From Ctenosaura bakeri (taxonomy: Eukaryota; Chordata; Lepidosauria; Squamata; Iguanidae), in NCBI GenBank assembly GCA_948474755.1, contig CAOLHI010000078.1, positions 930,001 through 994,000 of the forward strand: a stretch of DNA of 64,000 nt, written 5' to 3'. The position numbers and the translations under genes are program-made. The notes beneath the pieces were generated by a model. It was given only the letters and a program-made list of their open reading frames with translations. It was not told where the DNA came from and did not search any database. Position 1 is the stretch's first letter; each line of letters begins with the position of its first letter. Shown one piece after another: positions 30,960-43,100 of the stretch.

Positions 30960-32900
30960 AAAATGTGACTGTGATTGGCACTACTCTTGAGACCACTTTA
31001 CCACCAGTGCTAACCACCATATTACCATTGTAGTTCAAGAGAACCACTTTGCCACAAACACTCCCCACCATATCACCAACGTAGTTGGTATCGGCTATTG
31101 CATTTGATTTTACAATGGTTTCATTCTTCCCAAAGTGGACCATGATCTTCTCAACAGAAGCAGGGGAATGCAGAGTCTTCCTGTGCACACATTGCTCCTC
31201 TGCCTTAACATTTGGATTCAGCTCAGCCTATGGAAGCTGCCAGCAGTCATACACCTCTGCCAATGCCAGAGTCTCCACACCAGAATCATTCTTTGACTCT
31301 GAGACTTCCTTTGGGTTTCTCCTCCACCCCATGCTAGCAAACGTTTAATTCAAGGTTCCTCATTCCTTGGAGGAACCTTGGAGGATTCTGAGTTGGATTA
31401 TTTTTCCGCCTCTTCAGACATGCCACCACTCTGTGCCAGCCATTGAGGGAGAGCTTGAATTTGTTTCACCTACTGATGATGTCTGTGTCTTTGTAAAACA
31501 GATATTGGGCTTGGTGTGAGTGCTGCAATTGGGCATTAAGCAACCAGAAACCAACCCTGAGGATCCCATACACTGTTGAATCCAAACAAATGTCCTGATC
31601 CCTGTGTTGATACTGCTGCTGCATCTCTCTTGAAGGTAGTGCATAGGTTTTGTGCTACTTCTTCCTCTATCCAATCCATGTCAAAGAAAATCGTCTGTAT
31701 CATGTACTGGAGTCTGGTTTGCATTGACTCCTACATCACCCCAAACCAAACTATTATTGTTGAGGAGGCACAATCTATATCTGCTCAAAAGAAACTCACC
31801 ACTTCTGCTGATCACGTATAAAATTAGACATACAGGTTTCCCCCACTTATCTCACAGGTTAGGGATCCAAGCACTGTCAGAAAGTGGAAATGATTGAAAA
31901 GTAGAACTCGTCTACTGTAGGGAACATAAAGTACTTATGGAGGCTCACTTGGGACTGACTGCGGGCACATACAGTGTTTGGTAAAATCTCTCAGCTGGAT
32001 TGGTACCTCTCCCCCCCGCCCTGAGCTCGCTTTGCAAGCAGCACATGTGCAGTCCCAAGTGAGCCTCCAGAGGCAAGAAGAACTGATAGAAAGTCGCTGT
32101 TTCAATGTTTTTAAGATAAACAAATTCCATTAATTTGACCAGGGGATCTGCTCTTTCCATAGGCAAGACTTGGGACTGAGTGCACATGTGAGCAGTCCCA
32201 AAGTAAGCCTCCGTAGGTAAGAACTGACGAAAGAGTGGGTCTCACCTTGAGTTAATGGAAATTGTCCTTAATTTGGATGTGTTAAAAGAGTGAGTCATCA
32301 GATAATGGGGTGTTGAAAGCTAGGAACTTCCTGTACTAGCCAAGGAATTCTATTGTGCTACTGCCTTGTCCTTCAGAATTGCCAATTATGAGAACTAAAT
32401 GGCTGCATCTAAACAGAACCCGTTGGAGAGAATGACACCTTTCTTGACAAAAGTTGCCTGAAGATAATAAGCAGTGGGCAGGAGGGTTACAGACATAAGC
32501 CCACAATCTAGTTGCCTGATAGTTGACCACTGTAAGGCACATGATTGACTGCAGTGGTGAGATGTTGACCAGGGCAATCATGCTAAGAGGACAAGCATAG
32601 TTGTGGTCATCTAGATTGTCACACCAAGCTCAAATGACCATTGAGGACTTTCTGTTTGATGAGGGTGGCTTCTTTAACGGATGACCAGTTGGAGAACACA
32701 CACAGAATGCATAAAACTGCAAGGAAATTTAGATTCCAATCTCAACCCCACTTGTCGTCCCAATCATGTCTAGATAATCCTTGGGATCGAAGCATTTCTT
32801 TAGCCCTCTGTCATCCAGGCACTTCAGAACATCTACACTACACTTCTGTTGTCTTCATCATGGAAGTTTTCAACAGCTGCCAAATATTACCTGCAATCAC
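30960..32900 (+). pseudogene. Ancient DIRS gag remnant (copy 4), split by a DNA transposon
   Basis: Broken frames correspond to gag of DIRS copies 2 and 3. ITPNQTIIVEEAQS (about 31736-31780) aligns with LVPNSVVVESAQT. QAQMTIEDFLFDEGGFF (about 32627-32678) aligns with RRRIEDLSFDGEGLF, preceded by SGEMLTRAIMLRGQA aligning with the region before it. DQLENTHRMHKTARK aligns with ETLDNLVKVRLKAKK. The 501-bp element at 31833-32333 interrupts it. Many stops make it non-coding. Confidence 0.65.
31833..32333. mobile_element. TA-flanked MITE, 501 bp, with palindromic interior
   Basis: The ends CAGGTTTCCCCCACTTATC and (reverse complement) CAGGAAGTTCCTAGCTTTC are flanked by TA at 31831-31832 and 32334-32335. 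The interior contains GGAGGCTCACTTGGGACTG near 31940 and its inverted copy CAGTCCCAAGTGAGCCTCC near 32050, plus a third related stretch near 32166-32215. No transposase is present. Confidence 0.75.
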
Positions 32901-33990
32901 ATTGCCAAAAGTCTGGTGACCAGGGCAAGCACCCTTCTTTGACTTCTCTGTTGTCCCTCTTCTTACCACTACTGCTCTCTTTGGCAACAGACTTTGAGAT
33001 TATGATTATGCTGTGTCATCCAACACCTGAATTCCATACTGAGTTCCATACACCTGACTCTAGAAGCCCCCTTTTCCAGAAAGTTCACAGAAAGTACCAT
33101 TACAAGTAGAAGTTTAATACATTTTAACTTATTGCCCTGGCCACATATCAGAATTATTCTTGTGTCAGTGATGTCCCTAAGCTCATCGTTTCACTTTTTC
33201 TATGCAAGTGAAGTTGGTACTTGTTATTTTAGCAAAGCATTAAAGCTTTAGTTAAAGCTGCAATCTGATAAAAAATTGGGGAAAATACCTAATGACTGAG
33301 TGAGATCAGCTCTGTATATGCATGCATAAGACAGAGAAGGGATACTGTTCTGGCAAGATAAAACACATCTTCTGTCACCAACATTTGATAGCCCACTCTG
33401 TAATGAGAATAGTTTTGTCTTGTTCTGTGAATTTTTGGTTCTCTACAGAGTGCTCTGATTGGCATTTCAGTGATGCAATAAAAATTAGCAGTCATTAAAT
33501 GTGGTTTGTTTTAAATTACAGTAATGCACCCAAAGTCCACAGTCTTTTCTGCTAAAGAAGGAAAGCTTCACAGATCGTACCAAATCACAACTGATTCCAG
33601 TGGCAGATGTAGTCTTCTTCTCCCATCCACCGGATGTGTCCTTTATGATGAAAATGCCAGTTATATTTTATCTGACAAAACTTTGTAACTCTAATAATCT
33701 AAATAAGTAAATAATATACTGTACTGCCAAAGCTGCAGCACCAGAAGGCAGTTTGTTTAATCAGATTACATGCTGAAATCACTCCCAAAAGAAACAATAT
33801 ACCGTCTCTCAAAATAAACCTGAGGCAACTCTGTTATTCTGACCAGTCAAAACAATAAGTGTATGGCTCTGCAAACTGATGGGGCAAACAGAATATTCAG
33901 TAATGGAAAATAACACAATGGCCTGTGACTGCTGACAGATTAGACCTTGATGGAAAACAGATTTCCCGCTTCTATTTTATAGTATCGAGA
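32901..33990. other. Intergenic / AOAH 3' flank
   Basis: This lies downstream of the AOAH stop on the - strand and probably includes its 3' UTR. A reverse-strand ATTAAA occurs near 33111-33116, but no signal is convincing. No other gene is seen. Confidence 0.4.
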
Positions 33991-34119
33991 TCAATGCCCC
34001 CCTTGATCTTTGAAGATTGTAGCAATCTCATTGTTGAATGGATTTTCTTTTCCAAAGACATGCGGCCATTTGTGGAGTACCTTCTTCCAGATAATTCTTG
34101 CTCCAAGTGCAGAAGCAAT
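33991..34119 (-). CDS. AOAH: AOAH last coding exon
   Basis: A 129-nt exon encodes [20 protein letters not shown], then [20 protein letters not shown], then GH and TGA (33991-33993 on the + strand as TCA). The acceptor is ATTTCTAG at 34120-34127. GKENPFN and DQGGH are typical of the AOAH C-terminus. No poly(A) signal was assigned with confidence below 33990. Confidence 0.93.
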   Translation of the reverse strand: MASALGARIIWKKVLHKWPHVFGKENPFNNEIATIFKDQGGH

Positions 34120-37100
34120 CTAGAAATAGTCCAAGCAAATGTGTTATATTTTACTTTAGTTTCATTTCAAGAAGAGCTTCGTGTACTAAACTTTGGTATA
34201 TTTGGCTACTGGTAAAAGTAAAGGTAAGAAATCTGTCCAGCAAAATAAAATAGGAAACACTAAAATGGCCATAAAATTCAATATTTTTGATTATAATTTT
34301 TTTTTGAGACATAGATTTCTATATAGCGAAAAATGACTTAAAGAACAGTTATGGATTTGAAACTTAAGAGTTCAGCTTCTGACCAAGGAGGATGATGTTT
34401 CCACAGCCATTTCTGCAGTAGACTGTCATGATGTTATTATTCCACTTCCAACATCCTATAGAATCCTGGAGTTTGCAGTTTAGGGAGGGGCCTCAAACTA
34501 TGACAGTCTGGTGCAGAAATGGCCCACCTCCTGTCCCATCCTGCCCTAGTGAACAAAGCTTCAACAATTAGAAGCAGGACCTATCTCACAAGTCCTCACT
34601 AACTGGTGGGATGGCAGGTGGAAACATTCTCACTGTGCACCAATCAGAACATGCACAGACCTCCATTCCTTATCCAGCTACTGGCTCTTATTATGGGCTA
34701 GAGGGCAGTCAACCTAGGAAATGACAGTTATTTGTCTAATTAAATAGGCAACGTGGAATATTAGTAAATATTTTTTCCAATAAACAGAATGTGATTTAAA
34801 CATGCCATGTCTATATAATTAAGAAAACAGCTGTTAAACTTATTTCCATATTTTTGTACCTAAATTGCATACTTAGGTAGGATTATAGATCTCTTGATAT
34901 TGTTGAACTACACTACCCATCATCCTTCATTATTAGCTGTACTGATAGAGCTGATGAGAGTTGCAGTCTAGCAACATCTGAAAGGTCACAAGTTGACCCA
35001 ATCCTGCTGTAAGGAAATGAAAAACAAAGATGAACTTTTGTATTTAATGCATGGATTCTACAACATTCAATTAAAACTTGCCCTGTACTGCAGTCTATTT
35101 TCCCTTGTTCTGATGCAATGAGTTAATTTTGTCAGAATGTCAAAAGATATATTTGATGACCCCTGATTCACTAATACTTTTGGAATTGTAACAATAATGA
35201 GTTAAATATGGTTCTATGAATCTCCACTTTTGCCAGACGTGACACTTCCCTAAACTGTTTTTGCTCATACAGGAAGAACAGGAACAAAACCTTGTAATTA
35301 TCCTCAGAGTACAAAACCAGTTTGAAAGGGACATCAATCTGCCTAGTACACTTCTGACATTTTCCTCTTATCAAGTTAATAAATTCTGACCATATGATCC
35401 TCAATTTTACCCTTATCAGTTGCTTGTTAAGGGAGATTTACTTTTATCTTTAAAACTGGTGTGATCTCAGTGATTACCTAACTAAAGTAAGGAGTAATAA
35501 AGCCAGTCCATTAAAAGCTGTGTCAATAACACAAAGAAACATCTCTCTCTTCATACTTTCACAGCTTCTCAACAGACTTACAGTGAAATTGTATATATTT
35601 CTTCTACCAAGTATGTTCCAGTGAATTCAGTGGAGCTTCCTCCTGGGCAAATAGGATAAGTAGCCTCGCTAGCCTAGACCCTAGGACAAAGGGGTTGAAG
35701 GCAAGTATCTTAAGAGTGCTTATTTTATCACAGTTGCATTCATGCAGTATGAAGTCACTTTTAAGCAGGTGTTATCGTATATGCTGTCAAGTCAGCTTCA
35801 ACTTATGGCAATCCAATGATTCAGAGTCCTCCAAGAGACCCAGATATTAACAGAGCTCCACAATCCTCGCAGACCTATGGCCATGGCTTCCTTGATAGGT
35901 AAATACATTTGTAGTCTTCCTCTTTTCCTACTGCTTTCCACTTTTCCCAGCCTTATTGTTTTTCCAGTAAGCCATGCCATTTCATGGTCTGTCTAAAGTA
36001 CAACTGCCTCAAGTTTAGTCATTTTGACTTCTAGTGGACATTTAGCCTTGCTTTGCTCTCTGACTCATTTATTTGTCCTATTGACGATCTATGGCATCTG
36101 CAGAACTTCCTCCAGCACCATATTTCAAATGAGTTGATTTTTTTCACCGTCTGTGTTCTTCACTGTCCAGCTTTCACATTCACTTCATTTCACATGTTGC
36201 AAATACTATAGTATGAATGAGCCTGACTATGATATTCAATGACACATCTTTGCAGTTCACGATCTTATCAGTTTCTTCATAGCAGTCTTCTGATTTTTTT
36301 GATTGCAATCTCCACTTTGATAATGATTAAACCTTTTAACTATTTCAATGTCATAATCACCCCCTTTGAAGTTATTGAGATCATCTGTGTTGGTTTGTTT
36401 TCTTAATATTCAGCTGTAACCTTGCTTTTCCACTTTCTTTAGAGTTCCTCAGTAAATGTTCCAAGTCTTTGCTATTTCCTGCAAGTAGTATCTCTCTGCC
36501 TTAAGTTATTCATGTTTCTTTCTCCTATTTTCATTCCTCCTTCCTCTGAGTTTAATCCTACTTTCCACATTATATGTTCTGCATATAAATTAAACAGCTA
36601 AGGTCATATAATGTAGTTTTGTGGGATCCCCTTGCTAATTGAAAACCATTTCTTTTTTCCATATTCTATGCTGAGAAGCTGCCTCTTTATTGAGAATATG
36701 GGCAATTAAATGTTGTGGCACTCCCACAACATTTAATATGAAACCCTAAGTTTTGTGATTTTTCATGATATGTGTAGTCAAAGGCTTTGATGTAGCTTAT
36801 AAAGCACTGGCTGATTTTCTTCAGAAATTCTTTGGTGCCTGCCACTATCCACTGTATATGATTTCTAGTGCCTCTTCTTGAGTCCAGATTGAACATTTGG
36901 TATTTCTTACTCCATATATGGTAGAATCTTCAGCAGGTATAATCCTGCCAAAATTGTCTTTTGTGTGACAGGTTAACATGCTCTCTTTCGGGTTCTGAGA
37001 TACTTATACATATGTATGATATACATTATTTCCTATGAAGAGTGGGGGAGGGATGTTAATACTAAGTGGATTTCAGAAGAACCAAATATTAAAATTTTAG

Positions 37101-40100
37101 CAAACAGCCTCTTTGCAACAGATCATTTAGTATTTGGATCCTGTATCACTAATAATGGATCTTAATTTATATTATTGCTTAATAGTTATAGTCTGACCGC
37201 CCCTATATGGCGGAGAGATAATTTTAAAGGCTTGAGGTCTGTGTACATTTATCTGGGATCAAGCTCCACCAAACACTATGGAATGTATTTCTGAATAAAT
37301 TGATACAGGACTCCATTTTACAATTGAAAAGGGAGCCAGATTTCCACTATTTACATACAGAATATATTCTTATTCTTTTATTACTTGCAGGAGTACAATC
37401 TTAGCTTCCTGGTGATCAACAAATATTGCAATTTCAGGGGTGGGGTACAAAGTGTAAAGAAGACACTTGCTATAAAATTTCACAATGGTGATTTTTCAGA
37501 ACTAACAAGATAAACTCTGTTGTGGCACCTGAGATGTGCAAATAAGGTAATTAACAACAAATGTGTATACCAATATATTTTTATTATAGATATGCTAACA
37601 CCCTATTTTAATGGAAATTGCCCTTTAAGAAACCTTAAACATTTATTTTTCTCTTTCTAAATCAAGCTAGAATGCTGCCAACTTTATTCATCTTTACAAT
37701 AAAGATGTTTGTTACCAAATTTGTGTTCAGGTTGTCAAAGTTAGGTAAAGACTGGTTTTCAACTCAATCTTTTAAAATATGTAAATCTCACATGGACATT
37801 TCCAGCTTTAGAGTTTTCTGACAAACACATTTTGTCAGATGGAAGGAATGTCTTGAATGACCCTGAAGCTCTGTTCTGCTTATATAGAACAATTATAATT
37901 TTCCAGAATAAACTCAGACTGTTTCAGTTTGGCTTTAGAGATTTTTTTTGAAGCAGATAAGCATTTGTTTTTATAAGGTTTTGTTGAAAAGCATGGCCAT
38001 TTCATGTGCACAAAAGAATCAACCACTGAAGGAAACAGTGCCCTTAAAATTATGCAGTTTCCTGAAGTGGCTTACATGATGTGAGAGCTGAGAAAGATGC
38101 TGGCAGCAGGAAAGGGAAATATGAGGGAGGTTTGGTTTCTCCTTAAAATAAAAGAGGGGGATGTAGAACTGTGTAGCCATATGAGTACATCCTCTACGTA
38201 GACATCCAGAAGCCATTCATGAAGGCACAATGCCAAGGCCAGAATTTCTAGGCATGCCTTACCTTCCAGGAGTTTTAATTTCTCTTAGCTGTGAATCCTT
38301 TTGAAAACTCCACTAGGAATGAAGTGGCTCCAATCAAGCAAGTTTTCCGGCCACAGACCCCAATCAGGTGGAGATGAAGTATACAGCAGGGATGGGGAAC
38401 CTGTGGACAGCAACTATTTGCTGTGGTGGCTAGAAGTTCGGAAGTCTTAACAGCATCTGAAGAATCACTTTCCCCATCCATGGAATGGAGGAGCGGAACA
38501 TATGCACAAACGGAGGCCATTTCCGCACTAGACTGTTATAGTGCTATTATTCTACTTTCAACATTCTATGGAATCCTGGGGTTTGCAGTTTCGGGAGGGG
38601 CTGGCAGGATTCCATAGGATGTTGAAAGTGGAATAATAGTGCTATAACAGTCTAGTACAGAAATGGCTTGAGATGTGTGATTCTCTTTTTTCTTCCTTAC
38701 CCAGTTATTGATTTACAGAGGAAGGTAATGGCACGAACTGGATGGAAAGGAAATAATCAATTAGCTCTTATATTCCCATATTTAAATTAATGTATTTAAA
38801 CACAGCAGTATGGAAAATTTCCACATGGGAAGAATGGTACCTTTATGGTATACCATAAGGGTAAAAATGGATGGGACCATTGTCACTTTCAGGTCTACTG
38901 AGGGCAAACAAATGTCTGAATAAATAAATTTGTTTTTAAACTGCAACTGAAATTTTCCATTTTTTTTAATTACACAATTTGAATATTGATTAGAGGAAGC
39001 ACACAATCTAATATCTACACTGCCTGCTGGCTTCTTTCATTACACTTCAGAGTGCTGGTTATGACCTATAAAACCTTATAAAGCTCAGGTCCAGGCTATC
39101 AGAGGGAGGTTCTGCCCTCTAAACGCAAACAGCTACTGATGGGCAGGAGGAAGAAGGATGCGGGAAGAACTCCATGCTTCTGCTGACTGCCTTTAACTTT
39201 CCTTCCTGACAGTCTGGATTCCATGTAAGTATACTGGTAGAATTTTACACTTTCCTAGCTCTTGCCTTGGCCTTTGAATCTGTTTGCCCATTTCTAAAAT
39301 TCCTGATGAGAAAATTGTTCTCAGAAGAGTTGAACTTGTGATGGTGGTGAAACAGCCCAGGTGAAATACACACATAGAATTGGAGGCTCTTTCTAGGAAA
39401 CTCTACCTAAGTAGGGTCTGAGTCTGGAATATTCAGATGCAAATCCCAGATCGGACAGGATTAACTCTAAATTCAGGTTGGAAATTATTGATTGCTAGAC
39501 TGCAACCTCCATGAGCCTCAGCCAGCATAACCATTAGTAAGCAATGTTAAGAACTGCAACCCAACAACATCTGAAGGGTTGCATGATTTCCACCTTTGCT
39601 CTAAGGGAACACAGTGACACCCTTTCCTTGGCAGTTTCCTTGTAATTAACAATCATTTATGTACAACCTGGAAATCATATCATCTTAGCGGTGAAATGCT
39701 TTTGAAAACTCCACTAGCAGTGAACTGACTCCAGTGCTCAACAATTTTTTTTGTATCCTCTTTCTGTTTTTTATTTAAAATTAACTATGAATTCACATAT
39801 ACAAATTTTTATGTGGTGACACAGTACCTGGCATTCATAGCCCCAAATACTCTGTGGTCGAGATCCTATACAGTTACATGGAATGTAAGACTTCCACATA
39901 TAGAACTCTGCTACATCTCTTCCGTAGCACAGAACTCACTGTGATAGCTCTCTGCCATGGCCATTCTGTGGCTGGTGGAGAGCAGAGATGGGGATCAGAG
40001 AAACATCTGGCTATGTCCACATAGCCAGAAACAGACCAAGAACATCTTCTACCAAGATACAGTGGGATCCTCTGGAGTTCTCAGTAAATGATGTCATTGC

Positions 40101-43100
40101 TCTGTGTTTGGCTATGGGGACAAAGCCAGACACTTCTCCAATCCCCTCTGCTCTCATCAACAACATAACGGCCACTGGGAGCAGCCATCACAGTTACAGC
40201 ATGAGTCCTGAATCATGAGTTTTGCAGAGAAAAGAAGGGATTACCAACCTGTGCAACCATGGGGGACTGTGGGGGGACAACCATAAAGTGCAATTGCATG
40301 AGTGTATGCTACGATAAGGATGTCTGCCCACAGATGTTTGGCGTATATTTGGAAGGAATGTGATAAAGGGGGTCGAACTGGGAAACTTAGATGTCAAGTT
40401 CATAGTAACTTTTAAAGATCCCACAGAGCAAGTCTACATGTTATCAGATCCCTTTTCTTTGCAACCAAGTCTCAAAGTGCTCTTTCAAGAACAATACCTC
40501 ATATGCAACCATGTGGTCCATTGGATGATTAGATTTTTGCTTTGTTTTTGGGTGGCTTCTGTCCCCTCCCCCCATCCCTGCTTTTTACCTGATTAGGGTG
40601 AAATCCATCAACAGGTTCTGTTAGCTGCCATGCCTCTCCTCCCATCTTCTGCCACATTTCAGTGACTGTAAACCAGATAATTACAGAAGATTAAGCACCA
40701 CACGTATAAACATCACATCCACTTCACACAGCATCACAGGCAGTATTTTTAGCAAATGACTGCTGCACATGAAGATTATGATGATTTATATAATATTGTC
40801 AAAGCCAAAGCTATATTCAATCCTCTTTCCTTGCAGGCAGTGTTTAAGCTTTTCCAAGACATTTATGCAAGGAAAACTCTGAATATAAATGTTGGTAGAA
40901 TAATTCATATCCAACTCCATGTAAAAATAAGGCTGAAATGAGGCAAAGTTATACTTGATGGCCTGACTACTATGATGAGTTGCTACCAGAGCAGACCCAC
41001 CGAATTGACAAAGTCACAAAAATGGTGACTTAGTAAGTCGACACTGGGTGAGTGCGTCTACTCTCACTGAAACTGGCAATAGGATTTAGGCCAATATTGT
41101 TTGCCCTCTTTCATCCCCTGTTCTCACCAGTCTCCTCTCTGCCTTTGGGTTGCCAGGCCTATCCTCCCTAGTCATCTTCTATGGTTTGCGGCATCTTTCT
41201 CAACATGAATGCTCTAAGTCATTGCCCTCAAATGGACAAGTGTGGCCATATGTACTTTTGGCCTGAAAAATTCAGGTATGCCACTTTCAGGAATGCATGA
41301 CTGCTAAGGAGAAATAATCTTTCTGGTAAAGTATACATTTTTGGGGAAATTACACCCCTACCCACCTACCTCCGTGCGTGTATATGTGTGTGTGTGTCTG
41401 TGTGTGTGCATGTTAATAAATATATCCTGGAAATACATACAACATATCTTTGTCTCTAATGTGGATTTAGATACAGAAATATTGGGAATGGGGCTAAATT
41501 TGATTGTCAGTCCCAAGTACAGTGGGTCCATAGCGCAATACCTCCTGCCCTTCCCATAAAATCTACCAAAGACAACATTCTATGATACCCAAATTCTGTG
41601 GCTGAAGTGAAAGAAAACATTTCCAGGTTGATTAGAACCACACTGTTTGCTGAAAACACAGCACATGCGAGTGCATCCTGTGTTTTAAAGAACTGAACTT
41701 CTTGGGAGCTTCCGGTCTTGTAATTTTCATTTAAATCAAAGTGTGGATTCCTAGTATATTTAATTTTATCCTGAAATGCATTAAAAATTCTTCCGCTGCT
41801 GAATTGCAGCAGTAACTGCAAGGATTTATTTATTATATTTAATTTGTATTCCACCATTCTCCTAAAATGAGATTAAAGGTGGCTCACAATACTTAAAAAA
41901 AATTAAGCTAAGACATTAGCTTACAAAACTTAAAAAAGAATTAACAGTGTTATTCAATATTACTTTTAAAACATGATTGAAAACAGAGAAAACATTTAAA
42001 ACATATTTAAAACATGATTTCCAGGAAGAACAACCTAAATTGGAAGGAGTCTTCCCCAATGTATCATGATATATAATCAAATTAGAAGAAAAATCAAATT
42101 AGAAGAAGTGAATAAAAACCTTTTCCAAACCCATTCAATAATTGATTCAATAAATCTACCATTGCTCCTGGATTGAAAAGTAAATAAATTTAAAACTGGA
42201 GGTTCCTCTACCCACAGATGATCTCACAGTCACAAAGAATGACTTTTCCCAGCACATGGGCAGACGAGAATATTCAACCTGACAGTATCAAAAGACCAAA
42301 TCCAACGCAGTACAGTCTTAGTCTTACTGTCTTACTAAAGTCTTCTAGTCTTACCGTGCAGCACTATTCTACTATGTAATTAAGGAGACTAAGGGAAAGT
42401 AATGTGTCCAGTTCCCAGTTGACAACCATGACTAGGATGAGAAGAATTATCCGGGCACTACTCCTTATGTTCCCTTCTAGAGAGATTGTCATCCAGGGCT
42501 TCTAAAGCAATTTCAGTTCCAAACTATTGTGATCCCAGGCCCAGAATATTAATATGAGAACAGTGTGGTATAGAGGTCTAAGTGTTGCACTGTGACTCTG
42601 GAACCAGGGTTCAAATACCCATCAGCCACAGAAACCTACTGGGTGAGCTTGGGCATGTCACAGTCTCTCAGTCTCAGAGGAAGGCAAAGGCAAACTCCCT
42701 CTGAACAAATATTGCCACAAAAACCCTGTGATAGATTCACCTTAGAATCACCATAACTTGGAAATGACTTGAAGGGATGTAAAAACAAAAGAGTTCCTTC
42801 TATGACCCCAATATGGCCCCACTTCATTACCTCACCCAGGAAAGCTAATGTAAATACTGGCCTATAATTATCCAAAATGATTAGGTCTACAGTATTTTTA
42901 AGATTATAGATTACAACAGTCTTGAGAGGGGCATTAGGTCTCTTCCAATGGTATGCTGCCACATGTGTTAAAATAGAATTGAACATGGTTCAACTAACTT
43001 TATAAATCATGAAGCTCAAGGTCTAGTGGGCACGTACAGGGCCTCCTCTCCAAGAATCTGTTCAAACCTCAATCAATATCAGTGGAAAATTATCCATAAA

